From assembly GCF_013004065.1 (NCBI RefSeq), contig NZ_CP053084.1:496001-560000 (forward strand): a DNA stretch of 64,000 nucleotides, written 5' to 3'. Shown piece by piece: positions 25,435-33,481 of the stretch. The DNA is from Limnobacter sp. SAORIC-580. GTDB taxonomy: Bacteria; Pseudomonadota; Gammaproteobacteria; Burkholderiales; Burkholderiaceae_B. Below the pieces are notes generated by a model. That model had not been told where the DNA came from and made no database searches. It saw only the letters and a list, made by a program, of their open reading frames with translations. A program made the position numbers and the translations under genes. Position 1 is the first letter of the stretch; every line of letters starts with the position of its first letter.

Positions 25435-26552
25435 AACCGAACCAGAATCAACGCGGTGCCTCAGCCACTGCATTGCTTGCCTTTGTGTTGTTTGTGGCTT
25501 TGCTGTACGTGCTGTACAACCAGTCTAGTATCGAAAACCTGTTCACCAGCCGCCCCGAAAATGTCACGCCACGTGTGGTGGAGGCGCGGGGAGATCTCGC
25601 CGCAGGCGAAAAAAGCGTGGTTGAGCTCTTCGAGGTGTCCAAGGCGTCCGTGGCTTACATTTTTACGGAAAGCGTGCAGGGCCAACTGTTTTTCAGGCGA
25701 GTGGCGGAAGGCACAGGCTCAGGCTTTATTTGGGACGATGCCGGCCACATTGTGACCAATGCCCATGTGGTGGAGGGCGCCAGTCGTATTCGTGTGCAGC
25801 TTGATGATTCCGAGCCTTTACCGGCGCGTCTTGTGGGTATTGCACCCTCATACGATCTCGCGGTGATCCGGCTGGTGAACAAGCCTGCCAACCTGCGGCC
25901 CATCCCTGTGGGCACCTCTGGCGACTTGCTGGTGGGGCAGTCTGTGTTTGCGATTGGCAACCCCTTCGGTTTGTCCAAAACGCTCACTGCCGGCATTGTC
26001 AGTGCCTTGGGGCGTACTTTGCCTGTGAGCAACGGGCGTGAAATTCCTGACGTCATACAAACCGATGCAGCGATCAACCCTGGCAACTCAGGAGGCCCCT
26101 TGCTGGATTCTGCCGGGCGTTTGATCGGTGTCAACACCGCCATTCTCTCTCAAAGCGGCTCCTCCGCTGGTGTAGGCTTTGCAATTCCTGTGGATTTGGT
26201 CAATGAAATTGTGCCGCAACTAATCGAGCGCGGTACCTTGCCCCGCCCCGGTATTGGCATTGCAGTGGCGGATGAGTCGCTGGCCCGCCGCCTGGGTATT
26301 CGCGGCATCGCAGTCATGGGCGTTGAGCCAGGTTCGCCCGCCGCCCAAGCGGGTTTGAAACCGTTTGATTTGCAGGCTGGTGTGGTGGGCGACATTATTA
26401 TCGCCGTCGACCGCAAGCCAGTGGCCAATGTGTTGCAGCTGTCGAAAGCGCTTGAGGCTATTGGCGTAGGCGGTACTGCCAATTTGCTGGTGATGCGGGG
26501 TGACGACACGCGAGAAGTGGCTGTCAGTATCGTGGATCTGGAAGCGCGTTAA
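25431..26552 (+). CDS. Membrane-anchored HtrA/DegS-type serine protease
   Basis: This periplasmic S1C protease has 373 residues. It is anchored by one N-terminal helix (ATALLAFVLFVALLYVLY, residues about 12-29) and not cleaved like DegP. The catalytic triad is visible: His in VTNAHVVEGA, Asp in YDLAVIRL, Ser in NPGNSGGPLLD. One PDZ domain follows (GIRGIAVMGVEPGSPAAQAGL to the end), so the architecture is that of DegS or AlgW, which sense misfolded outer-membrane proteins and cleave an anti-sigma factor. Whether it has that role here is inference. GTG start overlaps the previous stop; tcdA shares one base with its own stop. Confidence 0.9.
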   Translation: MKPNQNQRGASATALLAFVLFVALLYVLYNQSSIENLFTSRPENVTPRVVEARGDLAAGEKSVVELFEVSKASVAYIFTESVQGQLFFRRVAEGTGSGFIWDDAGHIVTNAHVVEGASRIRVQLDDSEPLPARLVGIAPSYDLAVIRLVNKPANLRPIPVGTSGDLLVGQSVFAIGNPFGLSKTLTAGIVSALGRTLPVSNGREIPDVIQTDAAINPGNSGGPLLDSAGRLIGVNTAILSQSGSSAGVGFAIPVDLVNEIVPQLIERGTLPRPGIGIAVADESLARRLGIRGIAVMGVEPGSPAAQAGLKPFDLQAGVVGDIIIAVDRKPVANVLQLSKALEAIGVGGTANLLVMRGDDTREVAVSIVDLEAR

Positions 26553-27355
26553 TGGTTGAGCCGATGGACGAGCATCCGGATCTGAATCGACGTTTTGGCG
26601 GAATAAGTCGCCTGTACGGTGATGGCACACATGCGTTTCTCAATCAGCGCGTTCATGCCATGGTGGTGGGTGTGGGTGGCGTGGGTTCCTGGGCTGCTGA
26701 GGCCTTGGCTCGCAGTGGGGTTGGCCACATTACGCTGGTTGATATGGACCATGTTGCTGAAAGCAACATCAATCGGCAAATTCAGGCCACTGATGCCACC
26801 TTGGGGCGGGAAAAAATCAAGGCTTTGGCCGATCATATTCATGGCTATTTCCCGCAGTGCCAAATTACTTTGGTGGATGCGTTCCTGGAGCCTGACAATG
26901 CACAGGCCCTATTGACTGAATTTGCTGCTGCGGCTGGCGAATGCAAAGTTGTATTGGACTGTTGCGACAATGTGCGGGCGAAGGTGGCCATGGTGACTTG
27001 GGCCAAGCGTTTAAACCTTGCCGTGGTGCTGTCTGGCAGCGCGGGCGGAAAAACCAAACCCTGGCTTGTGCAACCTGCCGATTTGCGCGACACCACCAAC
27101 GACCCTTTGCTGGCCAAGGTGCGGTACACCTTGCGCCGCGAACACGGGTATGCCAAGGACCCCAAGAAAAAATTGGGCGTGTCGGTTTTCTATTCAGCGG
27201 AGCAGGTCAAGCGCAGCGATGCTTGTGAGCCCGCGGCTGGGCTGAATTGCGCAGGTTACGGTTCAGTGGTTGCAGTAACCGCCACCATGGGCATGCAAAT
27301 GACCGCGTGGGCCATTGCGCACGCGGTCGATAAGCGCAGCAAACCTGGTTCTTAA
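26552..27355 (+). CDS. tcdA: tRNA threonylcarbamoyladenosine dehydratase
   Basis: TcdA (CsdL/YgdL) uses ATP to cyclise t6A at position 37 of ANN-decoding tRNAs to ct6A. The 267-residue E1-like protein has RRFGGISRLYGDGTHAFLN, the nucleotide-binding AMVVGVGGVGSWAAEALARSG, and the adenylation motif ESNINRQIQATDATLG. VVLDCCDNVRAKVAMV and SVFYSAEQVKRSD are family-typical. It begins within the protease stop codon (TAATG). It converges with msrA, which starts its last codon only three bases away. It closes the same-strand run that started at ilvE. Confidence 0.94.
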   Translation: MVEPMDEHPDLNRRFGGISRLYGDGTHAFLNQRVHAMVVGVGGVGSWAAEALARSGVGHITLVDMDHVAESNINRQIQATDATLGREKIKALADHIHGYFPQCQITLVDAFLEPDNAQALLTEFAAAAGECKVVLDCCDNVRAKVAMVTWAKRLNLAVVLSGSAGGKTKPWLVQPADLRDTTNDPLLAKVRYTLRREHGYAKDPKKKLGVSVFYSAEQVKRSDACEPAAGLNCAGYGSVVAVTATMGMQMTAWAIAHAVDKRSKPGS

Positions 27356-27358
27356 AAC

Positions 27359-27901
27359 TTAGCGCTTGAACAGATCACCAAACAGGTCTTCAGCCTTCTC
27401 AACCTTTGGGGCCACCACATAGGCGCAGTAAGGTTGCATCGGGTTGTTCTCGAAGTATTCCTGGTGGTATTTCTCGGCCGGAAAATAATTCAGCAAGGGC
27501 GAAATCTCGGTCACTACCTTGTCGCGGAAAATTTTCCGTTTTTCCAGGTCTTCAACAAAAGCCACGGCTGTGTCGCGTTGCTCGGGCGTGTGAAAGAAAA
27601 TAACCGAGCGGTACTGCGTGCCCACATCGTTGCCTTGTCGGTTCAAGGTGGTGGGGTCGTGAATGGCGAAAAAAACTGCCAATATTTTCCGGAATGAGAT
27701 GAGTTCCGGATCGTAGTGCAGCCGGATTACCTCGGCATGGCCGGTTTTGCCGCCACACACCTTGTCATAGTTGGGGTTGGGGTCGCTTCCCCCGCTGTAG
27801 CCCGATTCGCACAACTCGATTCCTTTGAGTTGCCGGAAAACAGCTTCCGTGCACCAGAAACAACCCCCGCCCAAGGTTGCCTGTTCTATCTTGCTCGACA
27901 T
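27359..27901 (-). CDS. msrA: Peptide-methionine (S)-S-oxide reductase
   Basis: MsrA reduces methionine-S-sulfoxide in proteins, repairing oxidative damage. It has 180 residues with the catalytic GGCFWCTEAVFRQLKGI at residues about 12-28, followed by GYSGGSDPNPNYDKVCGGKTGHAE (catalytic and substrate-binding positions) and IFFHTPEQRDTA. The N-terminus is short and no signal peptide is seen, so it is cytoplasmic. It stands alone, diverging from yajC. Confidence 0.95.
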   Translation of the reverse strand: MSSKIEQATLGGGCFWCTEAVFRQLKGIELCESGYSGGSDPNPNYDKVCGGKTGHAEVIRLHYDPELISFRKILAVFFAIHDPTTLNRQGNDVGTQYRSVIFFHTPEQRDTAVAFVEDLEKRKIFRDKVVTEISPLLNYFPAEKYHQEYFENNPMQPYCAYVVAPKVEKAEDLFGDLFKR

Positions 27902-28001
27902 AGATCAAAGCCTATTTTTATTGTTCCCACAATCGCTAAGTGAATCTTTAAGTGGAACCCAAGTCAAGCCTTTTGGTCTGAATTTTAAGTGTCAAGCGTT
28001 G

Positions 28002-28007
28002 TATACT
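28002..28007 (+). promoter_or_regulatory. Probable -10 element of the yajC-secDF operon
   Basis: tatact lies 35 bases before the yajC start codon and 95 bases from the divergent msrA start. The -35 position (27979-27984, tgaatt) is poor, so the assignment rests on the -10 box and location. Confidence 0.4.
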
Positions 28008-28042
28008 CGGCGCGAACCCATCACAACTTTAAGGAGATGACT

Positions 28043-28378
28043 GTGATTTCATCCGCGTTTGCGCAATCCGCAGCCGCTGGCCCGGAAAGTGGCCTTTTAA
28101 GCTTCCTGCCCCTCATTTTGATGTTTGGCGTACTTTATTTCTTGGCCATTCGTCCCCAAATGAAGCGCCAGAAAGAACACAAAGCCATGGTTGAAGCCCT
28201 GCAAAAAGGCGATGAAGTAATTGCCTCGGGTGGTTTGCTGGGCAAGATCAGCAAAATCAACGAATCGTACATCACGCTGGAAGTGGCCGAAATGGGTGAC
28301 AAGCCTGTTGAAGTTGTGCTGCAACGCGCTGCTGTGCAAAGCCTGCTGCCTCGCGGCACCCTGAAAGAAACACGTTAA
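28043..28378 (+). CDS. yajC: Sec translocase accessory subunit YajC
   Basis: YajC is a small inner-membrane protein associated with SecDF. From the GTG at 28043 it has 111 residues with one membrane helix (FLPLILMFGVLYFLAIRP) followed by the cytoplasmic QMKRQKEHKAMVEALQKGDE and VIASGGLLGKI typical of the family. The start choice is decided by the ribosome binding site: aaggag at 28031-28036 abuts the ATG at 28037 (spacing zero) but sits six bases before the GTG. The larger frame from 27989 is not credible. secD follows after 10 bases. The usual upstream neighbours queA and tgt are not here; queA is near 47 kb. Confidence 0.93.
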   Translation: MISSAFAQSAAAGPESGLLSFLPLILMFGVLYFLAIRPQMKRQKEHKAMVEALQKGDEVIASGGLLGKISKINESYITLEVAEMGDKPVEVVLQRAAVQSLLPRGTLKETR

Positions 28379-28388
28379 TTTTGCTGTC

Positions 28389-30281
28389 ATGAATCGATAC
28401 CCTGTCTGGAAGTACCTGATGATCGCCATTGTGTTGGTGCTGGGTGTGTTGTACACCCTGCCCAATTTTTATGGTGAAGCGCCCGCTGTGCAGGTTTCAA
28501 GTGGCAAGTCCACCTTGAAATTATCACCCGATCTGGCTGACCGATTGTCCAGTCAGCTTGAGGCGCAAGGCGTCAAGCCCGATGGGGTATTTTTCGAAGA
28601 AACACTGGGCGGCGGAACTCTGAAATTAAGGTTCAACTCGTCTGAAGAGCAATTAAAGGCGAGAGACTTTCTTCAAAGCCAGCTTAACCCAGACCCGGCA
28701 GACCCCGATTACATTGTTGCCCTGAATTTGTTGTCGCGCTCACCTGACTGGCTGACCAACATCAATGCATTGCCCATGTACCTGGGTCTCGATTTGCGGG
28801 GTGGTGTGCATTTCCTGTTGCAAGTGGACATGGATGCTGCACTTGAAAAACGCAAGGACGCCTTGCTGGCCAGCGCCAAGCAAACCTTGCGCGAAGAAGA
28901 TTTGCGGTATGCCAGCGCGCCCCGCACGCCCGCTGGTTTTAACCTGACCTTCCGCGATGCAGAAGCCCGCAACAAGGCGCAGGCTGCCCTGGCCAAGGAA
29001 TACCCGGACTTGCAGCTTGCCACTCCTGAAAACAGCACTGAATTTGCGCTTGTAGCGACGTTGGCGCCAGAAATTGAACAGCAGGCGCGCGAGTACGCCT
29101 TGCGCCAAAACATCACTACATTGCACAACCGAATTAACGAATTGGGTGTGGCCGAACCCGTGATTCAACGCCAGGGTGCGGACCGCATTGTGGTGCAGTT
29201 GCCGGGTGTGCAAGACACGGCGAAGGCCAAAGACATTCTGGGCCGCACTGCGACGCTGGAAGTTCGCATGGTGGATGACAGCCCGGAGGCCCAGTCTGCC
29301 CTGGCCAGCGGTATTGTTCCTTTTGGCCTGGAGCGTTACACCGAGCGTGGTGGCCGCGATTTGTTGCTGAAATCGGAAGTGATTTTGACTGGCGACAACC
29401 TGACCGATGCGCAAGCCGGCTTTGACAATCAAACCCAGGAACCTGCGGTGCATTTGACGCTGGACAGCCAGGGTTCCCGTATTTTCCGTAACGTAACTGC
29501 TGAAAGTATTGGCAAGCGCATGGCGATTGTGCTGATCGAGAAAGGCAAGGGCGAGGTTGTCACCGCGCCGGTCATTCGCGGTGAAATTGGCGGTGGCCGC
29601 GTGCAAATCTCAGGCAGCATGAATACGGTTGAGTCGGCTGACCTGGCCCTGTTGCTGCGTGCGGGTTCGCTTGCTGCACCCATGGACATCATTGAAGAGC
29701 GCACCATTGGCCCTAGCCTGGGTGCTGACAACATTGACAAGGGTATTAACTCAACCCTGTATGGCTTTGTTGTGCTGGGCGCATTCATGATCGTGTACTA
29801 CTTGTTGTTTGGTGTGTTTTCAGTGTTTGCACTGGCGGTCAACGTGATGTTGTTGTTTGCCTTGTTGTCGGTGTTGCAGGCCACCCTGACATTGCCAGGT
29901 ATTGCAGCGATTGCGCTTACCCTGGGTATGGCGATTGACGCCAACGTGCTGATCAACGAGCGTATTCGCGAAGAACTTCGTGACGGCGCGCAGCCGCAGC
30001 AAGCAATTGCTGCAGGTTACGAGCGAGCATGGGCCACCATTCTGGATTCGAACATTACCACCTTGATTGCCGGTTTGGCTTTGCTGATTTTTGGCTCAGG
30101 CCCTGTGCGTGGTTTTGCAGTGGTGCATTGTCTGGGTATTTTGACCTCGATTTTCAGTGCGGTTGTGGTGTCCCGTGGTGTAGTCAACCTGTGGTATGGC
30201 CGTAAAAAGAAACTGGACTCTGTCAGTATCGGGCAAATTTGGCGTCCAAGTGATGACACTGCTGTCGCTAAAAAAGCGTGA
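28389..30281 (+). CDS. secD: Protein translocase subunit SecD
   Basis: SecD with SecF pulls exported proteins across the inner membrane using the proton gradient. The 630-residue product has an N-terminal helix, the D1 motif LGLDLRGGVHFLLQVDMD, a large periplasmic domain, and five C-terminal helices with GMAIDANVLINERIREELRDG (conserved Asp in the membrane) and ITTLIAGLALLIFGSGPVRGFA. Length fits betaproteobacterial SecD. It sits between yajC and secF (35 bases to secF) in one operon. Confidence 0.96.
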   Translation: MNRYPVWKYLMIAIVLVLGVLYTLPNFYGEAPAVQVSSGKSTLKLSPDLADRLSSQLEAQGVKPDGVFFEETLGGGTLKLRFNSSEEQLKARDFLQSQLNPDPADPDYIVALNLLSRSPDWLTNINALPMYLGLDLRGGVHFLLQVDMDAALEKRKDALLASAKQTLREEDLRYASAPRTPAGFNLTFRDAEARNKAQAALAKEYPDLQLATPENSTEFALVATLAPEIEQQAREYALRQNITTLHNRINELGVAEPVIQRQGADRIVVQLPGVQDTAKAKDILGRTATLEVRMVDDSPEAQSALASGIVPFGLERYTERGGRDLLLKSEVILTGDNLTDAQAGFDNQTQEPAVHLTLDSQGSRIFRNVTAESIGKRMAIVLIEKGKGEVVTAPVIRGEIGGGRVQISGSMNTVESADLALLLRAGSLAAPMDIIEERTIGPSLGADNIDKGINSTLYGFVVLGAFMIVYYLLFGVFSVFALAVNVMLLFALLSVLQATLTLPGIAAIALTLGMAIDANVLINERIREELRDGAQPQQAIAAGYERAWATILDSNITTLIAGLALLIFGSGPVRGFAVVHCLGILTSIFSAVVVSRGVVNLWYGRKKKLDSVSIGQIWRPSDDTAVAKKA

Positions 30282-30316
30282 CCCACACCAACCGAACCAA
30301 GTGAACTAAAAGCAAA

Positions 30317-31270
30317 ATGGAACTATTCAGAATCAAAAACGACATTCCGTTCATGCGGCATGCCAAAATTTTCAACATTATCTCGTTCCTGACTTTTGCG
30401 GCAGCGGTGTTTTTTCTGTCCACGAAAGGCTTGAATTTGAGCGTTGAATTCACCGGTGGTGTACTGGTTGAAGCCCGTTATTCCCAGCCTGCCGAACTCG
30501 AGAAAATTCGCGAAGGTTTGCGTGCCACCGGAATTGATGAACCGCAGGTTCAAAACTTCGGTACAGCGCGCGATGTGCTGGTTCGTTTGGCTGTGAAAGA
30601 TTTGCAATCGGGCGTATTGGGCACCGAAGGCAAGCTGAATCAACAGGCACTCACCGAGCAGGTGTTAAATTTGGGTGGCCCAAACGTGCAGCTAATGCGA
30701 GTTGAGTTTGTTGGCCCACAAGTTGGTCGGGAGTTGGCCGAGAACGGTGTGATTGCCTTGATGGTGGTGATCATCGGCATCATGATCTACCTGGCCCTTC
30801 GCTTCGAATGGAAGTTTGCGGTTTCAGCCATTGTGGCCAACTTGCACGACGTGGTCATCATTCTCGGTTTTTTTGCCTTCTTCGGTTGGGAGTTTTCCCT
30901 GGCGGTGCTGGCAGCGATATTGGCTGTTTTGGGTTATTCAGTGAACGAATCGGTGGTGGTATTCGATCGAATTCGCGAAACATTCAAGAAAGTCCGAAAA
31001 ATGACCGTTGAAGAGACCATCGACAACGCAATTACCCGAACAATTTCACGCACCATCATTACCCACGGTTCTACCCAGATCATGGTGTGCTCGATGTTGT
31101 TTTTTGGTGGTCCTACCTTGCACGGTTTTGCCTTGGCGCTGACCATTGGTATTTGCTTTGGCATATATTCCTCAGTGTTGGTGGCCAGCCCCCTGTTGAT
31201 GTGGCTGGGCCTGACCAGGGAAGACTTGGTGAAGCCTGTGAAAAAAGACAAAGAATTTGAGACCCCGTAA
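30317..31270 (+). CDS. secF: Protein translocase subunit SecF
   Basis: SecF is the partner of SecD. The 317-residue membrane protein has the N-terminal helix FNIISFLTFAAAVFFL, the periplasmic LSVEFTGGVLVEARY, and the conserved membrane core ALRFEWKFAVSAIVANLHDV, GYSVNESVVVFDRIRE and TRTISRTIITHGSTQ. The start ATG lies 35 bases after secD. The stop codon lies in the loop of a perfect 7-base-pair hairpin, and the PilZ gene starts 24 bases downstream. Confidence 0.96.
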   Translation: MELFRIKNDIPFMRHAKIFNIISFLTFAAAVFFLSTKGLNLSVEFTGGVLVEARYSQPAELEKIREGLRATGIDEPQVQNFGTARDVLVRLAVKDLQSGVLGTEGKLNQQALTEQVLNLGGPNVQLMRVEFVGPQVGRELAENGVIALMVVIIGIMIYLALRFEWKFAVSAIVANLHDVVIILGFFAFFGWEFSLAVLAAILAVLGYSVNESVVVFDRIRETFKKVRKMTVEETIDNAITRTISRTIITHGSTQIMVCSMLFFGGPTLHGFALALTIGICFGIYSSVLVASPLLMWLGLTREDLVKPVKKDKEFETP

Positions 31271-31278
31271 AACGGGGT
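31262..31278 (+). terminator. Hairpin over the secF stop codon
   Basis: accccgt at 31262-31268 pairs with acggggt at 31272-31278 around an aaa loop that contains part of the secF stop codon. There is no T-run, so it may stabilise the 3' end, reduce read-through into the PilZ gene, or do nothing. Confidence 0.35.
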
Positions 31279-31294
31279 TAGTAAGCGAGGCAGC

Positions 31295-32227
31295 GTGGAC
31301 AATCCCAAAGACCTTTCGCCTTTGGCCAAAGGCGACATTGAAATAGGCAAGGCGCTGCCATTCGCAATCTTTGACAGAAGCGGTGTACTGCTGTTGGCTG
31401 AAGGCCAGGCGGTTAATAGCCAGAAACAGCTTGATGAACTGGCCGCCAAGGGCTTGTACCATAACCCCCGGTGGGCCAACAAGTTTGTGATTCAACCGGG
31501 CAAGCCCCAAATTGATCCAAACGCCTTGCCCAGAATGCTTTCCGCGAAACAGGCGTTTGAAGATCCCTTCGAGACGGGCAGCCAACTGAAAATGTCTGCG
31601 CCTGGGCAATCCAAAGACCCTTTCCATGTTCGTTTAATCGGTAGCATCCCTCAAGCCGCCATTTTGATCACGCACCCCATGCGGGATGGCAAATGTGTAT
31701 TTGCCAAAGAAGGGCAGGTTTGGGAATTCCAGGCCACCTATGGTTTGTCCATTTACCGCTTCAGTTCAATGATTGAAAAGGTGTTGCTGTCGCCGCACCC
31801 GCTGATTGTGATGTCATGGCCCCATGAAACTCATCTGGAGTCGCAGGCCATTCGCCGCGCCAGGCGTGTGAATTGCGATTTGCCTGCCACCATTCGTTTG
31901 AATGGCAGTCAAAGTGGTTCAGTCGAATCGATCACTGCTGTAATCGATAATATTTCAACTGGGGGGCTTGAACTGTTGTTTGCCAAGGCGGTATCTTTCA
32001 AAATAGGGCAATCCATCTCGATTGCGTTTCAAATCATTCTGGATGATCGCAAGTATTTGATTGAATGCGATGCCGAGGTGGTCTCAAAACCGCGTGACTC
32101 TGGCCCCTCCTCATCAACTTATGGCTTTGCCTTAAAGTCGCTGAACGATGAGCAATTTGCAGTCATTCACGCGTTTGTTAGTGATCGCCTGAATCACCGT
32201 CTGGGTCCCCAGCTGTATTCAAAGTAG
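31295..32227 (+). CDS. PilZ-domain c-di-GMP receptor protein
   Basis: This cytoplasmic protein has 310 residues. The C-terminal PilZ domain (about residues 185-300) shows both ligand motifs: RRARRVNCDLPA (the RxxxR part) and IDNISTGGLELL (the D/N-x-S-x-x-G part), so it should bind c-di-GMP. The N-terminal part resembles a YcgR-N type flagellar-brake domain preceded by a segment with AIFDRSGVLLLAEGQAVNS, an N-terminal pattern also seen in other c-di-GMP signalling proteins. It follows secF by 24 bases and converges with the pilin operon. Target process (motility, pili or matrix) is unknown. Confidence 0.87.
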   Translation: MDNPKDLSPLAKGDIEIGKALPFAIFDRSGVLLLAEGQAVNSQKQLDELAAKGLYHNPRWANKFVIQPGKPQIDPNALPRMLSAKQAFEDPFETGSQLKMSAPGQSKDPFHVRLIGSIPQAAILITHPMRDGKCVFAKEGQVWEFQATYGLSIYRFSSMIEKVLLSPHPLIVMSWPHETHLESQAIRRARRVNCDLPATIRLNGSQSGSVESITAVIDNISTGGLELLFAKAVSFKIGQSISIAFQIILDDRKYLIECDAEVVSKPRDSGPSSSTYGFALKSLNDEQFAVIHAFVSDRLNHRLGPQLYSK

Positions 32228-32229
32228 CC

Positions 32230-32775
32230 TCAAAGCGGACTAACCAAGGTGTACACGCTGACATTTTCTGTCTGGTTGTCTCGTGTGTGCGCGTCAATCC
32301 ATCTGGCCTCGATGTGCACCCAAACGCCGTTGGTCTGGGTGTTCAAATTGGGTAAGGGCCGAATGCTGACACACGACGCCGCACCCTGCGCCCATGCGCG
32401 CGGCAATGTGGCCTGGCTCAGGTTAATTGCGTTGTTGGGTGCACCCAAGGCCCTTGGTCCATTGTTGGTGCATTCGTAGCCCCTGGCTCCCGCGTAACTG
32501 TTCAAGTGATCTTCCAGCCTCCCCGAGAACTGCTGCATGCGGGCGATGATTTGTCCGCGTGGCGTGTCCCTGTCCAGGTCGGAAATATTGGCCAGCAATA
32601 CATTGCCAATCTCTGCGACTTGGGTTGCAGCGATTGAACGCACATGGGTCGAATTCTTGGCGCCATAGTTGGCTGTCCAGTTTTTGGCATACAGCACCAA
32701 ACCAATGGACAGCACCAGAATGGCGATCAATGCGTCGACCATTGAGAATCCGTTTTTTCTAGAATCCAACTTCAT
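32230..32775 (-). CDS. PilV-like minor pilin, last gene of the pilin operon
   Basis: This prepilin has 181 residues. The leader MKLDSRKNG is followed by FSMVDALIAILVLSIGLVL, a type IV pilin N-terminal helix; cleavage would be after Gly9. Position +5, normally Glu, is Asp here, a conservative change. The remaining protein has a four-cysteine C-terminal domain (YECTN, ASCVS) with MQQFSGRLEDHLNSYAGA. The start at 32775 is set by the prepilin leader; the frame running to 33012 would read through the proline codons of the upstream gene in another frame. It overlaps that gene by 17 bases. PilV position and the DALIAILVLSIG pattern support the name. Confidence 0.82.
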   Translation of the reverse strand: MKLDSRKNGFSMVDALIAILVLSIGLVLYAKNWTANYGAKNSTHVRSIAATQVAEIGNVLLANISDLDRDTPRGQIIARMQQFSGRLEDHLNSYAGARGYECTNNGPRALGAPNNAINLSQATLPRAWAQGAASCVSIRPLPNLNTQTNGVWVHIEARWIDAHTRDNQTENVSVYTLVSPL

Positions 32776-33481
32776 GTTTGCCTTTTGATTTCGGAGGTGG
32801 CGGCCTGGGTTCTTCCCGGGGCGGTGGCTCTGAAGGAGGTGGGTGTTGCACCGGCGGCGCTGGTGGCGGTGGCGGCGGCGGATTGGGGTCGGGTGGCCTT
32901 GGCGGTGGCGGCGGAGGTGGTGGAGTTTGGATAGGATTGTAAGGCAGACCGTTGCTGTCTTCGCGATTGAACACAAATGAGCGTTTGACGCAACCCGATT
33001 CCACCCCGTCACTCCCTGAACAATTCACGCTGGCAACAATTTCGAAAGTGGCGCGGTAGTTTTCATCTGAAATGGCATGGTCGCAGTTGTATGGCACTAC
33101 AATGCCGCGGATTACAATGTCCTGCCGGGTGTCGTCGGGGGTGTTCGGACTGGCCAATTGCACTTGTGGGCTCAATGTTTCAGGCAAAGCCACCGTGAAT
33201 GAGCATTCACCTATAATCCGGTTATCTCCACGGTGAGAGTCGATTAGCTGCTGAATGGCCGCATCGTTGCCAAAATTGTGGGTGTAATGTCGAAGGCCGG
33301 CATAGGCCAACTGGCGCGCCTCTTCAATATGCTGTTTGGAGTTGGACAGATAAAGATCCAGGCTTGTGGTGGTGATGTTTTGCAGGCTGATCAGCCCGAA
33401 CACAATCACCAACACCACACATACAAACACGCCAAGTGCACCGGTTTGTAATTTATCGTGCGAGTTGCGCCGCTTTTTCAT
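32759..33481 (-). CDS. PilX-like pilin-operon protein with proline-rich tail
   Basis: This protein has 240 residues. A basic N-terminus (MKKRRNSHDKLQTG) is followed by a hydrophobic helix (ALGVFVCVVLVIVFGLISLQ), as in PilX/GspK-type minor pilins that lack the usual Glu at +5. The soluble part includes EEARQLAYAGLRHYTHNF, a PilX-like segment, and several cysteines (GECSF, NCSGS, SGCVK). From about residue 183 the chain is dominated by proline: a run of eight prolines, another of seven, then PPSEPPPREEPRPPPPKSKG. Such a tail is not part of standard PilX. It overlaps the genes on both sides (4 and 17 bases). Confidence 0.75.
   Translation of the reverse strand: MKKRRNSHDKLQTGALGVFVCVVLVIVFGLISLQNITTTSLDLYLSNSKQHIEEARQLAYAGLRHYTHNFGNDAAIQQLIDSHRGDNRIIGECSFTVALPETLSPQVQLASPNTPDDTRQDIVIRGIVVPYNCDHAISDENYRATFEIVASVNCSGSDGVESGCVKRSFVFNREDSNGLPYNPIQTPPPPPPPPRPPDPNPPPPPPPAPPVQHPPPSEPPPREEPRPPPPKSKGKHEVGF

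Noticed and set aside
28740..29606. 288-codon minus-strand frame inside secD
   Set aside because: secD is complete on the plus strand; no motif or ribosome binding site supports the antisense frame.
32776..33012. N-terminal extension of the PilV-like gene
   Set aside because: The extra 79 residues are His/Arg/Gln-rich out-of-frame reading of the proline codons of the PilX-like gene; the prepilin leader begins at 32775.
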